This document shows, one piece after another, positions 10,837 to 23,804 of a stretch of DNA of 64,000 bases. Positions within the stretch are counted from its first letter, which is position 1. Every line of letters begins with the position of its first letter. The notes beneath the pieces are model-generated. The model worked only from the letters and a program-made list of their open reading frames with translations, had not been told where the DNA came from and made no database searches. A program made the translations under genes and the position numbers. The DNA comes from Caenorhabditis elegans (Eukaryota; Nematoda; Chromadorea; Rhabditida; Rhabditidae), in contig NC_003280.10 in the NCBI RefSeq assembly GCF_000002985.6, positions 10,598,501 through 10,662,500 of the forward strand, read 5' to 3'.

Positions 10837-13800
10837 AGTCGCAGGAATTGCAAAATTTGGAGTCCAGGCAATAAAAAGGGTTCAAGAATTTTTTGATCTT
10901 GTTTCTTGGGGAAATTTTTATAAGAAATTCACAGCACTGAAGTGAAATTTATGACTTAAAATTTCTCAGATGTTACATTTAACATTTTTCGAATTTTTTC
11001 CAATAACACACAGTCGCCTCTGTGTAACAATAATTTCCGATCTAACTTATTTTGGAAAGTTTGTCTAGGATCTTAAAAATCTCCAGATTTCCATTTTTTC
11101 TTTAATTTTTTTTCCATTAATTATCTGTAGTTTTAGGTTGAATTATTAATAAATTAATTTTTAAATTTAGTGTTTTTAGAAAAGGATAATGAAAATAAAT
11201 AGTCTAACATCTTCCGGTAATTTCACCCACAAATGAAATTAGCCTTTAGAACGATCCTAAAAATCAATGTGCCGTGTAAGAGGGCAGAAAAATGAACTAG
11301 TACTAATCAAATAAATGTTTCAAAGTGACTCCCCCCAAATCAGAATTCATTTCAAGAAGAAGATCCTTCTTCTTCATCATTTTATTTCTTCGTTTAACTG
11401 CCTTCTACCTCTTCTTCTACTCGTTTCTCACTAATACAAAACTAGTTGTTATTCGAAATATTTGTGTGTGTGTGTAGTGTCGATGTGAGTGTTTGTACGG
11501 GGCAACAACTACCTTCCATTTTTCCAATTTTTCGCCTTTTTCGGAAAATAAAATTGAAGTTTTGAAAGAAAGAAAGAAGAATATAGTATGTTTTAGAGTG
11601 GGTTTTGTTGTTTTTCAGGACTTTTCCTACCTTCATATTTTATCAGTTTCTTTGAATTTCCATATACTTAAATTGGCTAACAATACCTGAATTTTAGTTA
11701 TATTAGACAAAAAAGCATTTTCAAAGTTTTGATACACTGCCATTTTCTATAAATTCGGAATTTTTGAGCAATTTTAAAGGGATTTTTTTGACAAAAAAAA
11801 ATTCAAAAATTAGAATATAAAATTCGTAAAACATTCTGTAGAGTTCTCAAATTAAAAGTGCCAAAAATTGAGTAATTGCCACTGTTTTTTGAAATATAAA
11901 CCATTTAAATAATTTATAATTTTGAAGAGACAGTGGGTTGTAATGGTAGATAATTGTAACAAAAGTATTAAAAAAGTCTGAATTAAAAAATATGTTTCCA
12001 ATTTTGGATTGCCTTCCACTTTTCAAAAAAGTTTTCTAAATGAAAAGAAAACACATATTTTCTGAAAAATTTTCCTCCCACACCCCTATGTGTTTTTGGC
12101 ATTTTCTCTGCATGTAAATATAGATTTTAATGAGAGTACTTTGCACCTCGAGATCTTCCTAGGATTTCAACAAACTATTTTTCTTCCAAACAATTTTCTT
12201 TCATCCACTCATTTTATACTCTCTATTCTTTGCTCTCAAATCCTACTATAAATGCATTGTCATTTACGGAATCGGATCGTTTCAAAGTTCTATGTGAGCT
12301 TTTTTTTAAACCGGGAGCAGTTTACAATGGAGCCGGGGGCACGTAATGAGTTGTCGAGGAAGTGTCACTCATTCTTTTTTTTGGAGGGAGCAGGCAGAGA
12401 ATTAAAGACCAACTTTTTGAACAAGTTATTGAAATGTTTTTATTATTATTTTTGAAATTTAAATTTAGGAAAACATTCAACCTGCTGAAAAATTTGGATC
12501 GCTCTACGTTCGATCTTGAAATATATTTCTTGAATACGAATATTTAAAAAAATCTATAAAATACATGTTGAAAAACTTTTTTTAGTTAATTTAAATTACT
12601 ATAAAATTAAAATAGGTCGAAACAATCGATATTTTAACTGGAAATAAAAAAACCCCAATTTTTTTTTGAAAACTCGAAAATTATCGAATGGACAACTTTA
12701 TCCCAAAAAATTGAAATTTGAAACAAAATTGAAATTTCAAAAGTTATTGATTTTATTTGGCTAAAAATGACTTCAATCTGCAAAGAACGACCATAAGTGG
12801 AAAATTCTAAGTGGAAAAAATTTGGAAATTTTTTTTCTGAAATTCGGATCCATCCACAGTTTCTGTGCTTTTTTCCTATTTTTTGCATATCTGGAGCAAT
12901 TGGAATCAAACTCTGAAAATCTTGTTCTCTGCTACAATCCCAACCTACAATTATTTTTCTTTCCGTTTTTCTTTTCAAATTTCAAAATCTCACGCATTTA
13001 TTCCTATGATTCCGAACAAAATAATGAAATGTATTCCATTCTTATCGCAAAATTTTTGCTATTGAAAAGTGCATTTTCTATATGATAAGAAATTTAAGGT
13101 AACACTTTTTGAGGAACACCTTTGTGTTGTAAAAATAGAATTTTATCACAAAATCAAATTTCCATATTCAATTTTTTACCGGAAATCATTGATTGATTTT
13201 TGAACACTTCTCTCTTCAGTTTTTCCTATTTTTATTGATGTCATCATATAAATTTGGTTTCAGTTTCTTTCCCGTATTCAACTAAACCAGAACTATACGA
13301 TTTTTCAAAAAAAAAAACCCCATAGAGAATGTCAAAATAGTCAACGTTTTCCCGCTCATTTTCTAGTCCCTTGTTAATTAGAAAATAGCCATTTCTTCCA
13401 TGTTTTCTTGTTCATATTTGTTGACAAACAGCATTCATCCGTTGCTGGATTACTAATTTTTTTTCTGGAAATTTGGAGCTTTAAACAATGTGTTCTTAAT
13501 AGCTCAAATATAATTTTAATTTATACGGAACTTTGAATTTTCTTAAATCATTTCTACAGTCTTCATTTTCAAAGATGGTTCGGCCATTTACTAAATTTTC
13601 AACAAAAATAGGAAAATTTAATTTAAAAAAAAAAAAAATTTGAATTTAAATTGCGGAATGAATTTTAAAAGTCATCAAAATCCTCATTTTGCTAGACCCC
13701 ATAGCTGAGAATTTCTAAATTTTTTTTGGATTTTTTCTCCGATTTTTCATATTGTTATCGTTTCAATTCAACACATATTAATTTATTTTCATTTTTCAAA

Positions 13801-14624
13801 ACCAAATTTCAAATTTAAAATGAATTTTATTTTGAAAAACTGTAATAGCGTATTCCCGGTAGAAGGTTTTGTCTGATTTTTTTGGTTTTTCGATGTTTTT
13901 CAATATAAAAGAAACTGTACATTTATCAAAAATTATGTTGATTTTAATGAAAAAATCATGAGCCGAAGTTGCCGGCTGCCGAAATTTTTAGGGTTCGGCA
14001 TCTTCGGCAACTGCCGGTTGCCGCACAGCCCTGGTACAGACTATTAAAATAAAATTAAATTTGTAAAAACTGTTGAATTTTTTTGGTCGGCTTCCAAAAT
14101 TATGTAGCAAAACTTACAAATTGCCATTTTTTGGCAGACTTTGAAAAACAATCAAAGAGCTTTTGGGAAGTTTTCATATAATAATAGGCCATTTTTGGCG
14201 CAAAAGGAGTGGCTTTAAATAATTCTTACAGACAAGAAATATAAAAACCAACAATTTTAAATTTCAAAAACCTGACTTGAAGCCTTCCACATTCCCCTTC
14301 TCCCTCTTCATTTCATATATTGACAAACAAATGTCAAGTCAACAATACTCATTGTTTTCCACTCTTAAAGAATTATCGCAAGTTTTTATTTTTTGCTGTG
14401 CTCAACACTATATATTTGTTTCGTATTTACACTTCTTTCTCCACAAACTTCCATCTCTCTCTCTCTCTCTCTTGTTCATCTCTTTTCCGCCTATACTGTC
14501 TCGGATCTACATAAACGAAATGCATCTCTTATTTGTGCTCCTCCCATCCCACTTCCTTTTTTTGGCTGCTCTCACACTCTCACCTTTTTTCCACAAAAAA
14601 AAGCGTGTAAATATCAAATATCTC

Positions 14625-17600
14625 ATGATTCCCCAAGAACCACAACCAGACGTCTACGAACTACCTGAACATGTAAGAAAATACTGTATTCAGATGAAAA
14701 ATGACCGCAAATACTGGTATTGTCTATTGGCTCTTGGAGCACTTGCATTGCTCAATGCAGTAGTTTCAACGATGATGAAGCCCGCAGATGTGACGCAGTG
14801 AGTTACTTCACAGTAATTGTAGTAAAACCTGAAAATTTCAGTCATGTCTCGGTTATAAATATTCATTGGATTAATACAATTATTCTTCTCGCCGGGATAT
14901 CACCATTTATCTTTCCACAAAAAACCTTGAAGTAAGTTTTTTATTTATTTTGGAAATCTTTGGAAAGATAGCCAACGCGAAAATAACCTAAAATTGTGCT
15001 ATAAATCTTTTAAACTTTTTGAAGCTTGAAGTCCATTTTTTAGGTGAAGCACCTTTTTTCCAGCTATCATAATTTTGAAAGTCGACCAAAAAAAAAGTTT
15101 TCTACAAATTGTACATCTTATTCAAGATTTTATTATTTATATTTGACCATTTCTGGTGAAGTCTTCAGATATACAAAAAATTTTCAAAAAACACCACATT
15201 TTTAAAAATTTGGCGATTTACCAAAATTTTGGCATTTTTGGAATTATTTTTTGACTCGTTTCTTTTTTTTTCAAATTTCTGTAATAGGAAACTTAAAAAC
15301 AACTTAAAATTAAAAATTCTGTAAATTTTGAGGCTATTTTTGTTTTGAACTTTTCAGATTGCTCACAATCAGTCAAGTTTTTGGTAAATTGCCAAAAAAA
15401 AATTAATTTTTAAATCATGTTTTCCAACTTTCTAGGATCTTAACATTTCGAAATTGCTAATTAATTTTTAATTTAACTTTCTCAAATTTCAGATCAGAGA
15501 CTGCAATAGTTGTCGTCAACGTTTTAAGCCTCTGCATTTGTATCAGCTGCGCGTTTGCCGACATTGGGAATATCGGAATAAAAGTTTTCGGAACACCAAA
15601 TAGCACTGACTTTTTCTCGAATTTCATCAGCGGTGATGAAGTTGAAGCTGTAAGTCGTATAATTCGAAATATCATTCAAGCGCATTAACAAATATTGAAG
15701 GAGTTTCCCCACCCATCACCGGAGATATCGGAACATCTTGCCAAGTTGGCTTTAAGATTTGTTAGTTTTCTCCCCCATCGCTGCTCTAACACGCTTTTTG
15801 ACTTATCTAATACACTTGTCCGTCTTGAACGCTTTTGCAAATTTGAATATAATTATTTAAAAATCTTATAATTTTCCAGAGAGATCATCTATTCGCATAC
15901 AACTGTCTGGATTTAGCGATTTGCGTTCTTGCAGCTTGTATTTCGCACAAGCTCATTGTAAATCGAATTGAGGCTTCTCCAAATGTACATTTGGTAAGTT
16001 TTTCTCAGTTTTTTTTCTCTGGTTATAAAGCACAAAAGATGCCAAGAGTCACGACAGTCTGAAAATGAAAATCGAAAAAATGAATTTTTAATCGTTTACA
16101 GATTTTAGAAAAATTGCGAGTTTTTGGTTATTATTTGAAGTTAAAAAAACAACTTTGTAAATTTTCAAAATAGATTCTTTATTTTTAAAAAGTTTCAGAT
16201 TTATCAGAAAAGAACAACCAAAAATTAGGAATTTGGTGTAAGTTACGCTAGCCCTGAAAATAAACGTACCAATATAGTAATTTTGTAAAACATTAAAAAT
16301 TCGGTGGGTCTCGCAACGATCTGGGTCGCTACAAGTTTCAAATTGTGCATAATTGTTCATTTGATATTTGGAAAAGAATCTAATAAAATTCCATTTTTTA
16401 AACTGCATTTGGCAAATTGCCAAGTTGCCGATTTGCCGGAAATTTTGATCTTCGGCGAATTGCCGATTTGTCGTTTTTTGAACAACAATTACCAGGAGGG
16501 TTTCAGAGGATTTTTTTAATAAGAGAAACTTAAAACTGTGCCCTTTAGAATTTTTTCCCCGTTTTTTCCAGATATTTACATCTAATTTGATTGCTTTTCA
16601 AAATAGATGTAGGAAGATTCATATGATGCGCACAATTTTGTCAATTAAAATTGAAATTCTGAAATTTCCAAAGAAATTTGGAAAACCACAAACAATGACA
16701 AAGTTTAAATTCTGGCAATTTGTCGATTTGCCGGAAAAAGAGTTTGCCGCCCACCCGGTTGGTACCCGGTTAGATTTTATTTCGAACAGGCAATATTTTT
16801 TATTTGAGGAGAATTAATTAACAAATTTCCAAATTGAATTGAAACTTAAATTTAAAAAATTGAAACAAAATAAATTAACAAATATTAAATAACCAGTTCC
16901 TGGAACAACTTTGAGTAATTAAAAAAAAAATTTAAAGACCGACAGCCGCCGACTCCAAGGCTATGGAGTTGCCCTGATAATGATATCTGTAACTGGAATA
17001 GTGAATCACTTGTATCAAAGGATCATTATGGTAAATCACAGACAAGCAATATTTTTGGATATGCACACAATTGATGAATTCTCATGGCTTGTCATCAATC
17101 TAGCAACAGGAATTCTCGTATTCCTATCGTCAAGATCTAATCAAATTGTACAGACCACATCATTTGTGCTTTCCGGTGCAACAATTTACCCATCATTTTT
17201 CTACGCTTGGCTGGATTATAGGTAAACAAACAATTTTGTAGATCACGCCAAGATTTCATTTTCAGAATTATGACAGCTTCTCATTCAAATTTCCTTTTCC
17301 GCCAATCAATGATCTCTCTTATGATCTCAGTTCCTCATATTTTTGTACTTCTTGCCATTTTCCTGACATTTGTCGTAAGTTTGTTTTTTCGTTGCAATAG
17401 ATGATATTGATAATAAAACGTATTTCAGCTTTCCCGTCGTGATGCCACACGAGTTAACATGAGTCATCTGAACAAACTCATCTTCGTCGGTTTCTCGGCA
17501 TTCTTCTTGATCATCTCCTTATCGCTTATCAATGTTAATCTCTATGCCTTGTTTACCAAGCAGTTCTACAAAATATTTCATACCAGTGAGCAGAAGGTGA

Positions 17601-19663
17601 GATTTTCAATTGTAAAGTATCTGGAGGAAATAAAAATTTGGTAGAATGCCAAGTTAAAAAAGAATTAGAAAATAAATACATTTCAAGCACCTGTGCAGTT
17701 GTGAAACTTTACAAAACTTTAATAAATTTAATTGAGACCTATTTGGAGCTTTTAAAATTTGAAAATTTCCCCAAAAATGCTAAATATGGATATATGCATA
17801 TTCCATTATAAATCTGGAGTGCTCATGGAGATTTGAATGTTAATTTTAAATATAACAAAAACTTTGAAACAAAAATACAAAAAAAACACCAGATAAAATT
17901 TGATTTTTCCGGTACAAAACTTTATTTCAATTTTTGAAAATTAAAAATTAAGCCAAAAATTATATTTCCCATTATAACTCGAAATCTGCTACAATTACTG
18001 AAAATTGTATGCTAATTTCAGAAAAGAAATTGCACCAAAATTACTGGAGCATATTTGAAAATGTTTTCCGTCAGAAAACGTAATTTGAAGTTTTCAAAAT
18101 TTTTGAAATTTTGGAAAAGTTAATTTTGGCAACATAAGAGGAATATTAAAAACTTTTCCCACTGGCGATAATTAAAATAACAATTTCATATTTCAGCTCC
18201 CCTTCCTCACTGCATTCCTTGCTCTTTTCACTGGTCTGAGCGTTCTGAGCAAATTTAATTTTATCACAATTGCCATCTCCTTGGTCCTGGGTATTTTTTC
18301 CATAAACGCCACATATCTCCACATTTTCTCATTTATCTATCTTCAAAAAAATGGTTATTTTATCGATGGAACAAGTGCGGAGTTTCTAGTTTTACCTTCT
18401 GATACATATGACAATAATACGGAGTGTAAGCGAATTTCAAGGGTTTTACTAAAAAACTGAAAGATTGGATATTTCAGCATCAAGTGTACATACAATTGAG
18501 ACATCATTGAATGTTATTTCTCTAATTGGATCAAGTGTTCTTGTGGTGTTTTTGGCCTATTTGGCAAAGTAAGTCTCTGGAAAAAATGATATAAAAACAA
18601 CTTTACATTTTTCAACATCAGCTCAAAATTTAATTTCTATAAAAAATAAAAAGAGTTCTTTTTCAAAAAAATTTCTGAAAAAAATATTCGTGGTATGCGC
18701 TCAAAATCTCAGTTTTTTTTCAGAACCGCTCTCCCACCACCTGACACATCAGAAGACTCTACAGAAGAAATAATCGCAAAGAAAGGGTACGAGAAGCAAG
18801 TTCTCAGTCTTGGAGTCGTCATGTTGTTCTCTGCTGTTTTCGTATTATCTCTTGCCTTTTACGTCTTCTTCCGAGCCTTCAGTCCTCATCCACTGGTTAC
18901 TATTTATTCACAACTATTTCACGTTGTTCTCGCACTTTCTATCACTTCATACGCGTTGTTCCAGGTAAGAAAAAGTGATCCTTGTACCATAATTTCTTGC
19001 ACAAATATAAATTTCCAGGTGCTAGTCGCCGAGCATCTCTCGCGATATCCAATATTCTCATGTGCTCTAGTCATTCTTTCTGTCATTCGGGCATTGGATA
19101 TTCTAACTCAAATCGATTATAAAGACATTGGAAATCAACCATTGACATGGACAATTCATGCGTTGGTTGAATATATGGCTATATTTTGTAAGTTTTAGAG
19201 ATTTTTAATATTCTGACAATTTTAATTTCAGTCCATTTTGCCACCATTGCCACCATCTTCAAAATTGAAGGAGCTGGAAGACCACTGATTGAGCCGGCTG
19301 AGGTGAGGAAAAATACAACTATAAATTTCATGTTATCATGTACCGTAGGAGCACGGTAGGATTACTGTAGAATTGGAAAATAACACTTATTGTCTTAAGA
19401 ATTGGTATGACTATGAGGTTAGTTAAGGGATATTGTCGGGTACTGTAGGGGTACTGTAGGCTTATTGTAGTTAAAGCACACGTAATTGTCCTATTCAAAA
19501 CAGACCCGTAAGATGTCAACTGCAACTTCTTCCAGGCCAATAAATGCAAAAAAAATTAATTTCTTTCCAGATCCCAATGTCATTTGACAATCCCCTGGGC
19601 AATGCAACAGATGATAACGGGTACATAATGCTGCGAACAGCAGAAAACGAGCAAACAGAGTGA
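14625..19663 (+). CDS. orphan multi-pass membrane protein (~15 TM)
   Basis: Thirteen exons (14625-14797, 14842-14931, 15493-15649, 15880-15993, 16938-17221, 17266-17374, 17429-17596, 18197-18425, 18478-18568, 18724-18964, 19019-19187, 19232-19302, 19571-19663) join in perfect phase to 662 residues. A short soluble start (MIPQEPQPDVYELPEH) is followed by about 15 hydrophobic segments, an acidic loop (PPPDTSEDSTEEIIAKKGYE, exon 10) and a short tail. I do not recognise the family, and no transporter or receptor motif is evident. The exon 5 start at 16938 is the only acceptor that keeps frame and is weak (TTTAAAG). The start codon is chosen as the first ATG before the soluble, non-repetitive part; the frame stays open upstream to 14277 through low-complexity sequence. 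AATAAA follows near 19818. Confidence 0.75.
16415..16760. repeat. TTGCCGATTTGCCGG-type interspersed repeat in intron
   Basis: Copies of a motif like TTGCCGATTTGCCGGAAA occur near 16420-16440, 16455-16475 and 16715-16735 inside the long fourth intron of the orphan membrane protein gene. A related TTGCCGGCTGCCG copy lies at about 13967-14035. These look like one dispersed repeat family. Confidence 0.6.
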
Positions 19664-19970
19664 TAAAAAACCAATTGATTAGTCATAATTCAAACCAATT
19701 TAGTCATTCCTCCCACCTTTCCCCATGAAAATGATCTCGCCACGTGTCTATTGCCAAAAACTGATAATATATTGAATTTGTGAGTTGCAGATGTATTTTT
19801 AACTGTTGAATATTTTTAATAAAGTTAAAATATAATTTCACTTTTTATGGAAAAAATAAAATAAAATAAATATACTGGGGTCACGCTACTCATATTAGCA
19901 CTCTGCGTACAAAAGTTTGTAACATAACAGAGTTCAAATTGAATTTATTTTATAATTTTTCCATTTCAAA

Positions 19971-21963
19971 ATGGCAGCAGTAGTGGCAGTGAAGCAAAAG
20001 GAAAAGGGTCCACAATGCAAGCTTTCGACTATCATCAATGGACAGTTTATGGTATGTATTCAGCCTGAGACGTGCCTGCATGCCTACAGGCTATGGTCTG
20101 CATTTTTTATGGGCACAAGTCATGCGTAGGTTACATAGAAGGCAACCGTTTCTACAAGGCCAGTGTTCGACTTCAAACTGAAATTTATTCAGTGAACTAT
20201 TTCCGCAAATTTCAAGCTCCATAAAATAACAAAAACGCTTTTCCAATAAGCTTCCAGAACTTTTCAGGCAGTCCAAATGATTGGTAAAGGTGCATACGGA
20301 GTCGTGTACGAGGTGGTTCGTCGCAACTCTCCGAATACTCGATTCGCTTGCAAAGCTGAGCTCGCAATTGACCATAACAATCTGAAAACAGAGTGGGATC
20401 TGATGACATTACTAAAGGATAACAAATCGAAACACAACATTATCGGCGTCGAATTGGGTAGTGAACGCAATTTTAATTATATTGTCATGCATCTTGTCGG
20501 TCCATCGTTGTCCGACTTGAGGAAGACAGTTCCAAATAAGGTAGGTCAATGCAAATTATGTTTTGTTGTGAAGTATGTAAAGTTAATTGGAATTAAGTGT
20601 CCGGGGATGTTTTGAAAATAACATTAAGCTTGACAGTTTTAAATTGAATAGTGATCCTCGTCGAGGGGTCAGGGGGCACCGCTCACCTTTTCTGCTGGGG
20701 AGGCGACTCCGTAAAACTAACTAAAGTTTGATTCCATGTTTCCTTCAGACATTCACATTATTCACTACCGCAGTCTGTGCAATTCAATGTTTCGACTCAT
20801 TGGTTGAAATTCAAAGAATTGGATATATTCACCGAGACGTCAAACCATCAAATTTCGCGATTGGAGTATTGGGTTCGGAGGAGGAGAAGTTGGTGTATGT
20901 TCTTGATTTTGGTCTGTGCCGGAATATGTTTGTAAGTTGAATCTTATCTAAAGCTCACTAAAGTCAAACAACTTTGTTCATTTTAGAATAAGCAGAAGGA
21001 GCTTCGAAAGCCACGTATGAAGGCACCATTTCGTGGAACGATCCTTTATTGCTCCTTGAACATTCATCAACGAATGGAACCTGGTCGACATGATGATTTC
21101 TGGTCGCTGCTCTATATGATGATTGAATTTCATTTATCAGATCTTCCATGGGAGAATATGAGTAAAGAGGACACAAAAAAGGCGAAAGAAACGAAACTGG
21201 ATGGATTGTTGGCGAGGTGTCCGCCGGAATTTCGGATGATTCGATGCTACTTGCTCACTCTTACTTATTCAAAAGAACCGGGTATGTGGAGTTTTTTATA
21301 GATTAAAAATTGAATTGAGAATTTTTAAAGATTACGTGAAGCTTCGGGAGGTTTTATGTCAAATAATGACATCTAAGAAGTTCACACCGGATATGCCTCT
21401 CGATTGGCAAAAAGGTGGACCTTGTGAGGCAATCTTTAAGCCTCAGGCCGCGTGAGTTTTCCGTAATTCAACAGCTATAAAAACGGCTACTCATTTTCAG
21501 AGTTGTCAAACACAAAGGGACCAAGAAAAAAGTCAGCCTCGCAGAGCTTCTTGATCTACCAAAACCTGGTGGCAAAGTTTACACAGAGCGAGATTTCCCA
21601 CAGCCAGGAGAACAAGAGCCAATGAGAGATGAATCAGTATCAAAGAGTGATGACACGATTATTGAGAAGGAAGGTCCACCACCTGCACCGAAGCCTGTTT
21701 CAAAACCAGTTCCACCAAAACCAGGAGTTACGATGAGCTTGAAACCACAACTGGCTCAACAACGGTGTTCCGCAGAGCACAAAGATCTTAGCACACCTCC
21801 TGCTATTGCTCGTTCACCGATTGGACAAAACACGACTATGAAACCGCCCGTGACTGCAATTCCACGTCCTCCGATTGAGAAGCACAGTGTGAGAAAAGCA
21901 GCACCAGTAGCACATTCTCCACGGAAATCGAAGTCGAATACCAAAGTCCCACCTGCTCATTAG
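19971..21963 (+). CDS. TTBK-like protein kinase (CK1 group)
   Basis: Six exons, 19971-20051, 20268-20540, 20749-20931, 20987-21281, 21331-21451 and 21501-21963, give 471 residues. The kinase domain (about 28-300) has the glycine loop IGKGAYGVVYEV (32-43), the ATP lysine in FACKAE (K56), the catalytic loop IHRDVKPSNF (D148, N153) and DFG (171-173), so it should be active. The GYIHRDVKPSNFAIG block and RHDDFWSLLYMMIEF place it with the tau-tubulin-kinase-like branch that is greatly expanded in nematodes. A Pro/Ser/Lys-rich tail of about 130 residues follows (PKPVSKPVPPKPG), possibly a docking region. Many worm members are sperm-enriched; I cannot tell that here. AATAAA follows at about 21985. 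Confidence 0.88.
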
Positions 21964-23804
21964 ATTGAACTAAATGATGTTATGAATAAAGATATGAAAT
22001 GGCTTAAGATGTGATTTTGGTTTTACATTGAACTATAAATGTTTTAAATTTGGAAGGTTGGATCAGACTTTACTCTGGCAAGATCTAAACTAAACTCTGG
22101 CAAGATCTAAAAAAAGTTATGTCTAAGTTTTGCCAACTTCTGAACCAATTTTATAGTTATTTGAAAAAAAATTCGCGCTAAAAACAGAAATTGAAAATCC
22201 TCGTTACATAATTAACAACCTGCAGGTGTTGCAATGTTTTGCACATGAGGCAGACAACCTGCCAATTACAATAGAAATCAGGGAGAATATCTTCTATACA
22301 TTGTCCTCAGAAACTTGAACAGGTAATCTTCGAGATTTATATTCTCAACAATTCTACATGTTATACTTGACAATAAATCCCTCTTGTATTCTCCAAATCT
22401 TCTTTCAAATGCCTTGTGGAGTGTCATAACAACACGTGTTGCAATGTGTTGCACTTTAGTTATACAACCTGCCAATTACAATAGAATTCAGAAGAAGGTG
22501 CTCTCTCTCTGCAGAGGGTTCCCGAATCATCGTTCTTCTTCGGGAAAAGAAACCACGCATTCACAATACAAAAGAAAATATACGATCGAGTCCGTAGCAC
22601 ACGGGTGGCTATTGTAAGGAGGGGGACTTTTGTGTGCAAGGGCAACAACGATGCGGTCACTAATTACAGTGTGCAAGGACGAATCGTCGGATGAGGAGAC
22701 GACTGGGATGGAGAAGGAAAGGATGGACACATTACACAAATCAACTTGAAATTCGTCTCATTGGCGACTACCATATTGTTTCGCGCAAATTGAGGTGATG
22801 ATCGTGTGTTTTATGGTATTTGAGAGTCCTTTCGAGAAAGGTGAGGTGGATGGACTCGGAAAGGATATATGAAAATGGGTTACTGTGGAATTTGGGAAGA
22901 TTTTTTTTTCAAATTGATTTATAGCCTTCAGAAATTACATTGGTGACAGCGTTAGCCAAGTATCCAGAAGTTTCTAACCAGGTTACAGACACCAGGCTGT
23001 CGACAATTGGCAAATTAGAATTGTCGAGCACAACACAAAGTTAGATAAGTTAGATACAAAGTTAGACTTTTGAACCACAATATTTGACCAATTGGCTGAG
23101 TAGCGACTCAAAAATGTTGAAAAGATTTCAGAAGACCCAGAAGCTTTATTCTTATTTGTAAATTTCTGGATACCTAATTTTCAAAAATACTTGACAAATT
23201 AGCTGAGTAGCGACCCAGCTTATCTCACAAAGGTTTTAATGAATTTTTGAATTTTTCAGGTGCATGGAATTTGGCCAAGCTTACGCCTTTAGATTTCTTT
23301 TTTAGGCCTATTCCTTAGGCTGAGACGCTAGAAGCTCTGTTCTGAAACAGTTTTTATTCAGACCCAAATAAAAAAGAAACTTTTTTTTTGCAAACAGCGC
23401 GAAAATTCTGAAAACGCGCCTGTGTTCATTTATCCCATTTTAAGTTCAAGTTTCATATTTTTCAAAACCCAAAACTTCGCAACAATTGTTTGATCTACTC
23501 GAAAACTTTCTAAACCTTGTATGTAGTCCGTTTGAGCACTTATAGTACTAACCTACTTTCCTCCAACTTTTCAAAGATCATTTTGTGTTCTAATCTACCA
23601 AAATTTAACCGGAAGTACAGTAATACTTCAAAACTAGGTCTATGAGTTGCACAAACATTTCGTACTCCCCTCCCCAACTAAACCAATTCTCATAAGGCGA
23701 GACAAGTGGGTGGGGCCTCTAGGGGATGAGGGGGAAACCTTCGTAACCTCATGAGAAGGGGGACGCATTCTTACAACCAACGCATGTCAGGATTGCACTC
23801 ATAA
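21964..23804. other. intergenic with a duplicated segment
   Basis: No gene is visible. The segment holds the 22226/22436 direct repeat, a local doublet of ACTCTGGCAAGATCTAAA (about 22071-22110) and unremarkable AT-rich sequence. The right end is the promoter of the ZP gene. Confidence 0.5.
22226..22490. repeat. diverged direct repeat, 55 bp at 210-bp spacing
   Basis: 22226-22280 and 22436-22490 share GTGTTGCAATG, then a TTGCAC core, and then the identical block ACAACCTGCCAATTACAATA. The spacing is exactly 210 bp, suggesting a tandem duplication or a repeat with two internal copies. Confidence 0.75.

Larger units (their letters stand above)
8766..14624. other. long intergenic region
   Basis: Nearly 6 kb of AT-rich sequence between the divergent ccm-3 and the orphan multi-pass protein gene. 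It holds palindromic repeats (9646-9914, 10592-10836), a copy of a TTGCCGG-rich repeat (about 13967-14035) and a CT-dinucleotide run (about 14455-14472) in the probable promoter of the downstream gene. A pair of overlapping minus-strand frames at 9868-10114 was examined and not accepted as a gene. Confidence 0.5.

Noticed and set aside
14277-14624. N-terminal extension of the orphan membrane protein to 14277
   Set aside because: The upstream frame is open but consists of CT-rich low-complexity promoter-like sequence; the ATG at 14625 begins the first normal-looking protein sequence.
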